In this document: piece after piece, positions 25,650 to 34,620 of the stretch
Layout: the number at the start of each line of letters is the position of its first letter
How positions within the stretch are numbered: position 1 is the stretch's first letter
Assembly: GCA_910578215.1 (NCBI GenBank)
Contig: CAJTPH010000022.1
Span: forward strand, 6,333-70,332
Reading direction: 5' to 3'
From: an uncultured Acetatifactor sp.
GTDB lineage: Bacteria > Bacillota > Clostridia > Lachnospirales > Lachnospiraceae
Length of the DNA: 64,000 nucleotides
Translations under genes and position numbers: made by a program
The notes under the pieces: generated by a model
Seen by the model: only the letters and a program-made list of their open reading frames with translations
Told to the model about the DNA's origin: nothing
The model's database searches: none

Positions 25650-25967
25650 ATGATATTTAATACGGGAGCGGCGCTGCTTGACGCAATCGTGCTGGCTGTG
25701 GTGTCCAAGGAGCCGGAAGGGACATACGGATATAAGATCACGCAGGATGTACGGCAGGTAATAGAACTGTCGGAATCCACATTATACCCGGTTCTCCGCA
25801 GGCTGCAGAAGGATGACTGCCTGGAGGTCTATGACATGGCGTGCGCCGGCAGAAACAGAAGGTATTACAAGGTTACCGGCAGAGGCTGGGCGCAGCTGCA
25901 GCTCTATGAGAGCGAATGGCGGCGGTATGCCGAGAAGGTCACAAGACTTTTTGAGGGAAAGCTTTAA
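25650..25967 (+). CDS. PadR family transcriptional regulator
   Basis: Regulator of 105 residues with the PadR winged helix: GALLDAIVLAVVS, GTYGYKITQDVRQVI, the recognition segment STLYPVLRRLQKDDCLE and the wing RNRRYYKVTGRG. Start ATG with GAAGGGGCGG upstream. First gene of an operon with a HAAS protein, a serine hydrolase and a DUF4097 protein, parallel to the pair at 1452-3122. Its operator is very probably the inverted repeat at 25487-25544. Confidence 0.9.
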   Translation: MIFNTGAALLDAIVLAVVSKEPEGTYGYKITQDVRQVIELSESTLYPVLRRLQKDDCLEVYDMACAGRNRRYYKVTGRGWAQLQLYESEWRRYAEKVTRLFEGKL

Positions 25968-26004
25968 TAAATTGACGCTGTTAGGGAGGCAGAGTGGGAT
26001 AAGC

Positions 26005-27120
26005 ATGAATAGAGCAGAATTTATGAGGCAGCTGGAAAGCCTGTTGCAGAGTATACCGGCTGCGGAACGCGAGGAAGCGTTACAATATTATAACGATTAC
26101 TTTGATGATGCGGGGAACGAGAGCGAACAGGAGGTCATAGAGGCGTTGGGCAATCCCGCCAGAGTGGCGGAAAACATTAAACGGGACCTTCTGGAAAGCG
26201 GTTACGGGGAGGCGCCGATAAAGAAGGCTTTGGCCTCGGAGCGCAAGCTCATAGAGTACGGGGAGGCGGAGAAGCAGCAGGCTGCGGCGTCTTCTCAGGA
26301 ATTGCCGGCGGCAGACCGCAGCGCCGAAGAAGCAGGAAACGTGAGCGGAATGGGAACCGCAGGCGTAAGCGGCAGCACAGCGGGAATCGGGACAGTAAGC
26401 GTAAGCGGCAGCACAGCGGGGACGGGGACGGTAAGCGGAATCGGGAATGCAGCGGGAATCGGGACTGCAAGCGGAATCGGCAACATAGCGGGAACCGGGA
26501 TGACAGGCGGAATCGGCAGCACAGCGGGAACGGGGACTGTAAGCGGAATCGGGAATGCAGCGGGAACCGGGGCGGCAAGCGTAAGCGGCAGCACAGCGGG
26601 AACCGGGATGACAGGCGGAATCGGCAGCGCAGCCGGAAATACAGGCGGAATGGGAACCGCAGCCGGATATGGGACCGCAGCCGGCAATGTGGGCTATGCC
26701 AATACAGGCAGCGTGGTGCCTGTAAAGACGGTTCAGCCCGGGCAGACCGGGAAATCCGGCATGTCCGGCTGGGCAGTGGTACTGATCGTGATTCTTGTGG
26801 TGTTTGCCAGCCCCATACTGCTTGGACTCGGAGGAGCGCTGTTTGGAGTACTGGCATCCTGGTTCGCGGCTATCCTCTGCTTTGGCGCGGTGACACTTAT
26901 GCTCTTTATCTTGTCCGTGATCCTGTTAGTGGTGGGCATTATGTGTATGTTTGTGGACCCTGTTTCGGGTATTGCCATGGCAGGCGGAGGGATGCTCGTA
27001 GGTGGCATCGGCATATTGTTCCTGATGCTGACCGTGGCAATGGCAGGCATCGTCACTCCTGCCGTATTCAAGGCGATTGCCTCCCTGCTTGGAAGACGCT
27101 CCATCAATAAAAAGGGATAG
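26005..27120 (+). CDS. HAAS (DUF1700) domain membrane protein
   Basis: Protein of 371 residues. Residues 1-75 (RAEFMRQLESLLQSIPAAE, ALQYYNDYFDDAG, EVIEALGNPARVAENI) form the HAAS domain. A low-complexity Gly/Ala/Ser/Thr segment of about 120 residues follows, made of GTVSGIGNAAG- and STAGTG-like units, and then three or four membrane helices. Such proteins pair with PadR regulators, and their role is poorly known. The start at 26005 has GGGAGG upstream; the longer frame overlaps padR. The repeats are nearly identical at DNA level, which indicates recent expansion. Confidence 0.82.
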   Translation: MNRAEFMRQLESLLQSIPAAEREEALQYYNDYFDDAGNESEQEVIEALGNPARVAENIKRDLLESGYGEAPIKKALASERKLIEYGEAEKQQAAASSQELPAADRSAEEAGNVSGMGTAGVSGSTAGIGTVSVSGSTAGTGTVSGIGNAAGIGTASGIGNIAGTGMTGGIGSTAGTGTVSGIGNAAGTGAASVSGSTAGTGMTGGIGSAAGNTGGMGTAAGYGTAAGNVGYANTGSVVPVKTVQPGQTGKSGMSGWAVVLIVILVVFASPILLGLGGALFGVLASWFAAILCFGAVTLMLFILSVILLVVGIMCMFVDPVSGIAMAGGGMLVGGIGILFLMLTVAMAGIVTPAVFKAIASLLGRRSINKKG

Positions 27121-27135
27121 GCGGGAGCGGAAAAA

Positions 27136-29181
27136 ATGAGAAGGAAAAATTTGAATATTAAAAATTTAAATATAAAAAATGTAAATAAAACGAAATGTGA
27201 ATATAAAAAAATGAGAAGTATCCTTGCTCTTTTATCAGCGGCGGTAATTTCAGCGTCCTCCGGCGGCCTTGCTCATGCTGCCGAAGCAGGGTCCTCTCTG
27301 CCGTCGGGAGTAAGGTCCGGGGAGCTCGGCAGGGAAATAGAGGCCTTTGTGGATGAACACAAGGATACTCTGGCAGGCATGGCTGTATCCGTCTTTGATA
27401 AAGGCAGTACCTTGTATGAGGGCTACTTTGGCTGTATCGATAAGGAAGCCGGGGCAGCCGTAGATGAAAATTCCGTTTTTGAATGGGGCTCCGCCTCGAA
27501 AACGCTGGTGTGGGTCAGCGTCATGCAGCAGGCGGAGCGGGGGCGGATAGACCTGAGTGCGGATGTGCGGGATTATCTCCCGCAGGGCTTTTTCACGGAA
27601 GCAAATACATCCGTTGCAGCGCCTGTGACAATGCTGGATCTGATGAACCATACGGGCGGGTATCAGGATCTTCTGGTCGATTTGTTTGTAAAGGACAGGG
27701 AGGATGTCCTTTCCCTGGGAGATCAGCTAAAGAGGCATGTGCCGGCCCAGGTCTATGAGCCGGGAACCGTTACGGCCTACTCTAACTGGGGAACGGCGCT
27801 TGCCGCTTATATCGTTGAGTGCGTCAGCGGCCGGGACTTCTGTGAATATGTGCATGAAAATATTTTTATGCCCCTTGAAATGGAGCATACCGCCCTGGCG
27901 GCCGATCTTAGCGACAACCCATGGGTGGCAGAAAAGCGCCGGGAGCTGCAGTGCTATACCTCGGAGGGTACATTGATTCCGGGCTGCTTTTACTACATAT
28001 CCCTGTACCCGGCGGGGATGTGTACGTCAACGCTGCGGGATATGAGGCTCTGGGCGCAGGCGCTTGTCTCCAGGGACGAAAGGCTTATGTCGGCGGATTC
28101 ATGGGCGGAATTTTATACGCCTACATCCTTTTACGCTGGGACGAATGTTCCCAGAAACTGCCACGGGCTGTGGGTGGAGCTTCGGGCTTCCCTGACTGTG
28201 GGTCACGGCGGAAATACGGCGGGCTGCAGCAGCTTAATTCTTGTGGAGCCCCAGTCGGGGCTGGGCGCCGTCGTCATGACCAATCAGCAGAATGAATCCG
28301 TGTTCAACGACCGCATGATGGATCTGATATTCGGCGCGCCGGACGGGACGCGGTATTTTGACGGGACGGCAGAGCCTGCCGGGGCATACAGGATAGCGAG
28401 GACGATTCTTGCGGGACCGCTCAAGATCTTAAGCGTGGGCTTTACGGGTGATTTTGACAGGGAAGCCAGACAGCCGTGGCATTATGCGCCGGGGCAGCCG
28501 GGGGGTACGCTGGTTCAGTACACCCATACGGACTATATCAGAGTGCCGTGGGCGGTTATGATCATTGAGATTGTGCTGTTTTGCGGCGGACTTGCGGCGG
28601 CAGCCCTTTCAGCGGTTATTTTGACGGCAAAGCTGATTTGTGCTATAATGCTGACGCACAGGAAACGTGCGTCAGCGTCTGATTCCATGTGCGCTGAAGC
28701 GCACGAGAATTGTGGTATAATGCTGACGCACAGGAAACGTGCGTTAGCGTCTGATTCCATGTGCGCTGAAGCGCACGAGAATTGTGGTATAATGCTGACG
28801 CACAGGAAACGCGTGTCAGCGTCTGACTCCGGAAGCGGGTCACCGCGCGGAATATGGCAGTCTGTTTCATGCGGGGCGGTACTTTTGAGCGCAGTCTTAT
28901 TCGGCTATGTAGCCTTGCAGGCGTCATCCTTTGCGGCGTATGACGATTACAGATGGGGCTTTTACGGTATTGCTGTTCTGATGGCTTTTATGGCGGCTCT
29001 GTTTGTATACGGTATATTTTGCGCGGTAAAAAACAGGCCGGCAGGGAAGAAAGGGTCTGAAAACGGTATCAAAAAAAGCAGCGGCAAAGGCCGTATACTG
29101 AATGCAGCGGTACTGGCGGTTCTTTTCTTTGTGCTGGCATTTACGGGCTATTTCCAGATGTGGAGATTATGGATCATATAG
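27136..29181 (+). CDS. serine hydrolase, beta-lactamase/penicillin-binding protein fold, with C-terminal membrane domain
   Basis: Exported membrane-anchored protein of 681 residues. A signal peptide (SILALLSAAVISASSGG) is followed by a class C beta-lactamase-like domain with SxxK as SASK (119-122), the YSN motif near 215 and HGG near 357. Four or so membrane helices follow. Between two of them lies a 24-residue segment repeated in frame (MLTHRKRASASDSMC type) that is encoded by the 72-bp family A repeat. The N-terminus is Asn/Lys-rich with a short repeat (NIKN). It is third in the PadR operon. Such enzymes act on peptides or peptidoglycan-like substrates; the actual one is unknown. Confidence 0.8.
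   Translation: MRRKNLNIKNLNIKNVNKTKCEYKKMRSILALLSAAVISASSGGLAHAAEAGSSLPSGVRSGELGREIEAFVDEHKDTLAGMAVSVFDKGSTLYEGYFGCIDKEAGAAVDENSVFEWGSASKTLVWVSVMQQAERGRIDLSADVRDYLPQGFFTEANTSVAAPVTMLDLMNHTGGYQDLLVDLFVKDREDVLSLGDQLKRHVPAQVYEPGTVTAYSNWGTALAAYIVECVSGRDFCEYVHENIFMPLEMEHTALAADLSDNPWVAEKRRELQCYTSEGTLIPGCFYYISLYPAGMCTSTLRDMRLWAQALVSRDERLMSADSWAEFYTPTSFYAGTNVPRNCHGLWVELRASLTVGHGGNTAGCSSLILVEPQSGLGAVVMTNQQNESVFNDRMMDLIFGAPDGTRYFDGTAEPAGAYRIARTILAGPLKILSVGFTGDFDREARQPWHYAPGQPGGTLVQYTHTDYIRVPWAVMIIEIVLFCGGLAAAALSAVILTAKLICAIMLTHRKRASASDSMCAEAHENCGIMLTHRKRALASDSMCAEAHENCGIMLTHRKRVSASDSGSGSPRGIWQSVSCGAVLLSAVLFGYVALQASSFAAYDDYRWGFYGIAVLMAFMAALFVYGIFCAVKNRPAGKKGSENGIKKSSGKGRILNAAVLAVLFFVLAFTGYFQMWRLWII
28621..28817 (+). 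repeat. family A two-hairpin repeat array inside a gene, 72-bp period
   Basis: Three copies of the family A unit start with TATAATG at 28644, 28716 and 28788, exactly 72 bases (24 codons) apart, the last ending after hairpin 1. Hairpin 1 is GCTGACGCAC / GTGCGTCAGC and hairpin 2 GTGCGCT / AGCGCAC. The period is a multiple of three, so the serine hydrolase frame stays open. TTGACG at 28621-28626, 17 bases before the first TATAAT, makes an internal promoter possible. Confidence 0.85.
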
Positions 29182-29232
29182 ACGCGTGCCGAAAGGAGAT
29201 ACCTTGGGGCGGCGCGGAAAAGGAGGGTGTTT

Positions 29233-30207
29233 ATGTTTAAATTTATGAAGGGCTGTGCGATTACGGCAGTACTGTGCCTGCTTGGACTTCTTCTTGCCAT
29301 TGCGGGGGGAACGGCAAGAGGCAGCCAGGCGATCGCCGAGGTGGTGGAAAAGGTCACCGGCGGCAGGGTCAGCGTTAATTTTGAGGATGTGGAGGATTGG
29401 GGCGTTACCATAGCAGACGTCATCGATTCCGGAGCGTGCTATGAAATTTCGGAGAATGAGTATTATATATTTCAGGATACCAATGAGATATATAAGGGAG
29501 ATGTGCCAAAGTACTGTCTCGGAGCAGACATAGAGAATCTTGATATCGAGGTGGGAGGCTGTATTTTTGAGACCAGGCCCTCATCTGACGACAACTTTTA
29601 TATAGAAGTGAAAAAGGCGTATAAATTCCAGGGCTATGTAGAAGACGCTACTCTGTATATCAGGGCTTCAAACGGCGCGAAGACCTGGAACAAAATGGGA
29701 AGCTGCACCATAACCCTTTATGTGCCTGAGGATTTCATGTTCGGCACCGTGGATATGGAAATGGGCGCAGGGGTACTGGAATATTCCGACCTGCGTGCCG
29801 GCGAATGGATTTCCCTTGCGGTAGGCGCCGGGCAGATAGTGATTGACAATATTCAGAGCCTCGAGCTTGAGATTGAGATAGGCGCGGGAGAAATCCAGCT
29901 GAAAGACATGCAGGTCTGGGCAGAGCTTGACGCGGAGATCGGCGTGGGCAACTTTGAAGCCCGCGGAACAATCTCGGGGGAAGCCGATATAAAGTGTTCC
30001 ATGGGCAATGTGGCTCTGACGCTTTCGGGCAGCGAGAGAAATTATAACTATACCATCGAGTGCGCCATGGGCAATATCGATATCGGAGACCACAACTATT
30101 CAGGGCTTTCAAAGGAAACCAGCATCGACAACGGCGCAGGGAGTGACATCGACATCAGCTGTGCCATGGGCAATGTCTCGGTCTCCTTTGAAGATGACAC
30201 ATGGTAA
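29233..30207 (+). CDS. DUF4097 family protein, membrane anchored
   Basis: Protein of 324 residues with an N-terminal hydrophobic segment (AVLCLLGLLLAIAGG) that anchors or exports it, then a DUF4097-type beta-rich region with recurring MGAGVLEY, VGAGQIVI, IGAGEIQL and MGNVALTL turns. It corresponds to the C-terminal half of the fused protein at 1854-3122. The start ATG at 29233 has AGGAGGG 6 bases before it; a GTG at 29227 is too close. Last gene of the PadR operon. Function unknown. Confidence 0.8.
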   Translation: MFKFMKGCAITAVLCLLGLLLAIAGGTARGSQAIAEVVEKVTGGRVSVNFEDVEDWGVTIADVIDSGACYEISENEYYIFQDTNEIYKGDVPKYCLGADIENLDIEVGGCIFETRPSSDDNFYIEVKKAYKFQGYVEDATLYIRASNGAKTWNKMGSCTITLYVPEDFMFGTVDMEMGAGVLEYSDLRAGEWISLAVGAGQIVIDNIQSLELEIEIGAGEIQLKDMQVWAELDAEIGVGNFEARGTISGEADIKCSMGNVALTLSGSERNYNYTIECAMGNIDIGDHNYSGLSKETSIDNGAGSDIDISCAMGNVSVSFEDDTW

Positions 30208-30216
30208 TACGGCGGA

Positions 30217-31182
30217 TTAAACCTTCACAAGCAGGTCCGCCTTTTTGAGGGCGGGGCGCAGCGCCAGATAAAACACGGAGGCGGCAACGATTGCCACGAC
30301 GGCATTGACTGCAGTGGTTACGGCCGCCATCTTTGACACTGCGCTGGAGATATCCTGGGGCACTCCCAGCAGGTAGGTCTTGTAAAAATAACCTGCAAGC
30401 GGGTCGGCGACAATATTAAAGCCCAGACCGCAGACACAGGCAAGAATGGTCGCGCCGGTGACGTACCTTGGGGAGTGGTCCCTGCTCAACTTGAAAATGT
30501 TGTGCGCCACCAGACCCACGATCAGCCCGATGCAGAGCTTTAACAGAAAGGTCTTGGGGGCGCTGGTCACATAGGCGGTGGTCAGGTCAGCCAGGGTCAT
30601 TCCTATGGCCCCTGCAAGCCCGCCCCAGTAGCCGCCCAGCAGCAGCGCCGCCAGCACACAGAACACATTTCCAAAGTGGAAGGCGGTCTTTTCAGGGCCT
30701 ACAGGAATATCGATTTTAAATACGGCGAAACCGATATAGCACAGCGCCGCCAGCAGCCCTGCCTGGGCAAGGCGTTTTATGTCGGCCTTATCTCTGTAAA
30801 TGCCGATGACGGCGTTATAGATCCCCTTTGCGGTCAGGAGGATGGCAAGGAAAACAAGGATCAGCCCGTAGGAATATGGGCGCTCCAGGCTCAGCTTCTC
30901 TTTTGTCAGCCGGGAAGCCTGCGCGTTTAACTCATCCAGATTCCCGGCGGCTGTTCCGTCCTTTACCGCGGTTATCTCCGCCTTCACCTCCTTGAGAGTC
31001 TTACCGACTGCCACGGAATCCTGATAGCTGGTGTTATAGGCATATACCGCAAAGATAATGCCTGCGATCAGCAGCGCAGCGCCCACTATCAGCAGCCCGT
31101 AGCTTTTTGTTTTTTTAGCCCCGCCTCCGCCTTTGCCGTTTTGGCTGCTATCTGCTTTGGCTTGCTTCACAAGGTTTTTCAT
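30217..31182 (-). CDS. ECF transporter S component
   Basis: Membrane protein of 321 residues. The C-terminal part has the six-helix S-component pattern with LLLGGYWGGLAGAIGMTLADL and LAQAGLLAALCYIGFAVF. It also has a Gly/Lys-rich N-terminus, one extra helix, a predicted coiled coil (about residues 60-95) and another helix, which is longer than the usual 170-220 residues. S components bind vitamins or metabolites and use a shared energising module; the substrate cannot be read. No riboswitch was recognised in the leader. Confidence 0.75.
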   Translation of the reverse strand: MKNLVKQAKADSSQNGKGGGGAKKTKSYGLLIVGAALLIAGIIFAVYAYNTSYQDSVAVGKTLKEVKAEITAVKDGTAAGNLDELNAQASRLTKEKLSLERPYSYGLILVFLAILLTAKGIYNAVIGIYRDKADIKRLAQAGLLAALCYIGFAVFKIDIPVGPEKTAFHFGNVFCVLAALLLGGYWGGLAGAIGMTLADLTTAYVTSAPKTFLLKLCIGLIVGLVAHNIFKLSRDHSPRYVTGATILACVCGLGFNIVADPLAGYFYKTYLLGVPQDISSAVSKMAAVTTAVNAVVAIVAASVFYLALRPALKKADLLVKV

Positions 31183-31453
31183 AACAAACCCTCCTCTTTT
31201 TTCTTCTCCGTTATTATCCGGCTTTTTGGTGTAGACACAGTGTATAGAAAAACTGGATTGATTAAAAGAGCCACAATGAAACTTTTTTACCAGACCAGTT
31301 ATTGGAAAACCTGACTGTCAATCCATTCATTCAGCGACACTAAGGGCGGTCTTAGCATTATTATAATGCCGGGGGCAAAGGGATATTATGCCTCATACTA
31401 TTTATGCGCACTCGCACGATTTCCTTGGGGACCGTAAAGCCGCAAAATTTTTC
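31183..31453. other. intergenic region between ECF gene and valS leader
   Basis: About 270 bases between divergent units. AGGAGG before the ECF start is clear. An inverted ATTATAAT-rich stretch near 31357-31366 may hold the minus-strand -10, but no -35 at proper distance was found. Nothing else recognisable. Confidence 0.35.
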
Positions 31454-31482
31454 TTGACAAACCCGCCGTCCTGGTCTATATT
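31454..31482 (+). promoter_or_regulatory. valS promoter
   Basis: TTGACA (31454-31459), 17-base spacer and TATATT (31477-31482), about 370 bases before the valS start and just before the T-box leader. Confidence 0.8.
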
Positions 31483-31488
31483 TGCAGT

Positions 31489-31671
31489 ATGGAAAATCAA
31501 AAAAGGCTGTGACGGAGCGTAGGGTTTCACGATTCATCCCCGTTACCGGATAGGGCTTTGACAGAAGCCTCATGAGGCGGCAGGCATGCGTGAGCGTGCG
31601 GCTGTGAACAAAGGTGGTACAGCGTCGATGACGCCCTTTGCAGATCGTAAGGTCCGCAGAGGGCGTTTTTT
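31489..31671 (+). ncRNA. T-box leader of valS
   Basis: The T-box core AAAGGTGGTACAGCG at about 31610-31624 is followed at 31631-31671 by a terminator (CGCCCTTTGC / GCAGAGGGCG plus T run), as in tRNA-sensing leaders. The TGGT bulge would pair with an ACCA tRNA end, and tRNA-Val has discriminator A. Only about 120 bases lie between the promoter and the T box, so stem I is short. The specifier codon could not be assigned with confidence. Uncharged tRNA-Val would prevent termination and raise valS expression. Confidence 0.85.
31631..31671 (+). terminator. T-box regulated terminator
   Basis: Stem CGCCCTTTGC / GCAGAGGGCG followed by TTTTTT; its 5' arm overlaps the region that would pair with the T box in the antiterminator. 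Confidence 0.85.
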
Positions 31672-31677
31672 GAGCGT

Positions 31678-31829
31678 CAGAAAATTCTTTGCCCGAAAGG
31701 GCGCAGAGAAGGCGTATGCGGAACTGAAAAAACAGCAGAAGCCGTAGCGGCGCCCCAAAGGATTTGCTGATGCGAAGCAGCAGAAAATTCTTTGCCCAAA
31801 AGGGCGCAGAGAAGGCGTATGCGGTACTA
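31678..31829 (+). repeat. duplicated segment before valS
   Basis: A segment of about 50 bases starting CAGAAAATTCTTTGCCC occurs at 31678 and again at 31781, with only a few differences. Each holds a small GCCC / GGGC hairpin. Both lie between the T-box terminator and the valS start. Confidence 0.75.
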
Positions 31830-31851
31830 GAAATAAGAAAGGACAAGGCAG

Positions 31852-34512
31852 ATGAGCAGAGAATTGGCAAAAACCTATGACCCCAGGGGCATAGAGGACA
31901 GGATTTATGAGAAATGGCTGGAGAAAAAGTATTTTCACGCGGAGGTGGACTATAATAAGAAGCCCTTTACCATTGTGATTCCGCCCCCCAATATCACGGG
32001 ACAGCTGCACATGGGGCATGCGCTGGACAACACCATGCAGGATATCCTGATCCGCTTTAAGAGGATGCAGGGCTACAACGCCCTGTGGCAGCCGGGCACC
32101 GACCATGCTTCCATTGCCACGGAGGTCAAGATCACCGAGAAGCTCAGGGAGGAAGGCATTGACAAGCGCGACCTGGGACGGGAAAAATTCCTGGAGCGGG
32201 CCTGGGACTGGAAGAAGGAGTACGGCGGACGCATTATCAGCCAGCTTAAAAAGATGGGTTCCTCCTGCGACTGGGACAGAGAGCGCTTCACCATGGACGA
32301 GGGCTGCAACAGGGCGGTGACGGAAGTGTTTGTGAAAATGCACCGGAAGGGCTATATATATAAGGGCTCGCGCATTATCAACTGGTGCCCTGTGTGCAAT
32401 ACCTCCATCTCCGACGCGGAGGTGATCTATGAGGAACAGGCGGGGCATTTCTGGCATATCAGGTATCCCCTGATGAAGGAGGACGGCACGCCCAGCGACA
32501 CGGAATTTCTGACCTTTGCCACCACCCGTCCCGAGACCATGCTGGGGGATACCGCCGTGGCCATCCATCCCGAGGACGAGAGATATAGCCACCTGATCGG
32601 CAGAAGCGTCATGCTGCCCATTATGAACCGGGTGATACCCGTTGTCACGGACACCTATGTGGACAGGGAGTTCGGCACGGGCGTGGTTAAAATCACCCCC
32701 GGCCATGACCCCAACGACTTTGAGGTGGGAAAGCGCCACAATCTGCCTGTCATCAATGTGATGAACGACGACGCCACCATCAACGAAAACGGCGGAAAAT
32801 ACGCTGGGATGGACCGCTATGAGGCGAGAAAGGCCATTGTGGAGGAGCTTGACAGGCAGGGGCTGCTTGTGAAAGTAGAGGACCATGCCCACAATGTGGG
32901 GACCCATGACCGCTGCAAGACCACCGTTGAGCCTCTTGTGAAGGAGCAGTGGTTCGTAAGGATGAACGAGCTGATAAAGCCTGCCAGAGAAGCGGTTAAA
33001 AACGGAGAGATAAAGCTGATTCCGGAGCGCATGGAGAAAAGCTATTTTAACTGGACCGACAATATAAGAGATTGGTGCATCAGCCGCCAGCTCTGGTGGG
33101 GACACAGAATTCCCGCCTATTACTGCGATAAGTGCGGCGAGGCGGTCGTTGCGGAGGAAATGCCGGCCAGGTGTCCAAAGTGCGGCTGTGAACATCTGAC
33201 CCAGGACCCCGATACCCTGGATACCTGGTTCTCCTCTGCCCTGTGGCCCTTCGAGACCTTGGGATGGCCGGAGCAGACGGAGGATCTGAAATATTTTTAC
33301 CCCACGGACGTGCTGGTGACGGGCTATGATATTATTTTCTTCTGGGTCATCAGAATGATATTTTCAGGCTATGAGCACATGGGAGAAAAGCCCTTTAAGA
33401 CGGTGCTGTTCCACGGGCTGGTGAGAGACAGCCAGGGGCGCAAGATGTCCAAGTCCCTGGGCAACGGCATTGACCCTCTGGATATTATCGAAAAGTACGG
33501 TGCGGACGCCCTGAGACTGACGCTGATCACGGGCAATGCCCCCGGCAATGACATGCGCTTCTATTACGAGAGGGTGGAAAACAGCCGCAACTTTGCCAAC
33601 AAGGTCTGGAACGCCTCCCGGTTCATCATGATGAACATGGACGGCAAGCAGGTACAGGAGCCCGGCAGGGAAGCGCTGGAGCCTGTGGACAAATGGATAC
33701 TTTCCAAATTAAATACCCTTGTGAGAGACGTCACCGACAATATGGAGAGCTTTGAGCTGGGCATTGCCGTACAGAAGGTCTATGACTTTATCTGGGATGA
33801 GTTCTGCGACTGGTACATCGAGATGGTAAAGCCCCGCCTGTATAATACCGACGATGCGGCCAGCCAGAACGCCGCGCTCTGGACCTTAAGGACCGTGCTG
33901 ATCGACGCGCTGAAGCTCCTGCATCCCTATATGCCCTTTATCACAGAGGAGATCTTCTGCTCTCTGCAGAGCGGGGAGGAGTCTATTATGATCAGCCGCT
34001 GGCCGGAGTACGCCGGGGAGAGGAGCTTCCCCAGGGAAGAAAAGGACATCGAGAGCATCAAGGAGGCGGTGCGCGGCATCAGGGGCATCCGCACCGAGAT
34101 GAACGTAGCGCCCGGCCGCAGGGCAAGCGTGTTCGTCGTCAGCGAAAACGATGAGATCAGCGCTGCGTTTACCGAGGGTAAGCTGTTCTTCGCTTCTCTT
34201 GCCGGTGCAAACGAGGTGACGGTGCAGCGGGACAAGGCTGGTATTCCGGAGGACGCGGTCTCCGTTGTGATCGCCGGGGCGACCATTTATATTCCCTTTG
34301 CGGAGCTGGTGGATATCGCCCAGGAGATCGAACGTCTTACAAAGGAGCAGAAGCGTCTGGAGGGCGAGCTTGCAAGAGTAAACGGCATGCTTTCCAACGA
34401 GAGGTTTATCTCCAAGGCGCCGGAGGCAAAAATCGCGGAGGAGAAGGGGAAGCTTGCAAAGTATACCCAGATGATGGAGCAGGTGAAGGAGAGGCTTGCC
34501 CAGCTACAGTAG
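31852..34512 (+). CDS. valS: valine--tRNA ligase
   Basis: Class I aminoacyl-tRNA synthetase of 886 residues that charges tRNA-Val. The HIGH-like motif HMGH is at 53-56 and KMSKS at 531-535. The editing domain carries TTRPETMLGDTAVA, and the C-terminal coiled-coil arm (EIERLTKEQKRLEGELARV) is the usual ValRS tRNA-binding arm. Length fits bacterial ValRS. Under T-box control; folC follows after about 108 bases and may be co-transcribed. Confidence 0.98.
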   Translation: MSRELAKTYDPRGIEDRIYEKWLEKKYFHAEVDYNKKPFTIVIPPPNITGQLHMGHALDNTMQDILIRFKRMQGYNALWQPGTDHASIATEVKITEKLREEGIDKRDLGREKFLERAWDWKKEYGGRIISQLKKMGSSCDWDRERFTMDEGCNRAVTEVFVKMHRKGYIYKGSRIINWCPVCNTSISDAEVIYEEQAGHFWHIRYPLMKEDGTPSDTEFLTFATTRPETMLGDTAVAIHPEDERYSHLIGRSVMLPIMNRVIPVVTDTYVDREFGTGVVKITPGHDPNDFEVGKRHNLPVINVMNDDATINENGGKYAGMDRYEARKAIVEELDRQGLLVKVEDHAHNVGTHDRCKTTVEPLVKEQWFVRMNELIKPAREAVKNGEIKLIPERMEKSYFNWTDNIRDWCISRQLWWGHRIPAYYCDKCGEAVVAEEMPARCPKCGCEHLTQDPDTLDTWFSSALWPFETLGWPEQTEDLKYFYPTDVLVTGYDIIFFWVIRMIFSGYEHMGEKPFKTVLFHGLVRDSQGRKMSKSLGNGIDPLDIIEKYGADALRLTLITGNAPGNDMRFYYERVENSRNFANKVWNASRFIMMNMDGKQVQEPGREALEPVDKWILSKLNTLVRDVTDNMESFELGIAVQKVYDFIWDEFCDWYIEMVKPRLYNTDDAASQNAALWTLRTVLIDALKLLHPYMPFITEEIFCSLQSGEESIMISRWPEYAGERSFPREEKDIESIKEAVRGIRGIRTEMNVAPGRRASVFVVSENDEISAAFTEGKLFFASLAGANEVTVQRDKAGIPEDAVSVVIAGATIYIPFAELVDIAQEIERLTKEQKRLEGELARVNGMLSNERFISKAPEAKIAEEKGKLAKYTQMMEQVKERLAQLQ

Positions 34513-34620
34513 GCTGGCCGGTCACGGATGTACACGGGAGCATATGTGCAGAGCGTGATGCTTTCATCGGGATTGGCGGAGGGCAGACAGGACAGTCTGT
34601 GCAGAGCAGAGGTGGGGAAA

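Noticed and set aside
28644..28817. Regular repeats considered as a CRISPR array
   Set aside because: The whole 72-bp unit is repeated, with no variable spacers, and the units lie inside a coding frame; no cas gene is near.
31183..31453. Vitamin riboswitch before the ECF S component
   Set aside because: No thiamine, FMN, cobalamin, folate or preQ1 core could be identified on the minus strand.
31570..33195. Open frame of 541 codons on the minus strand
   Set aside because: It lies antisense to valS and its leader, has no ribosome binding site, and its composition is that of the complement of a GC-rich gene.
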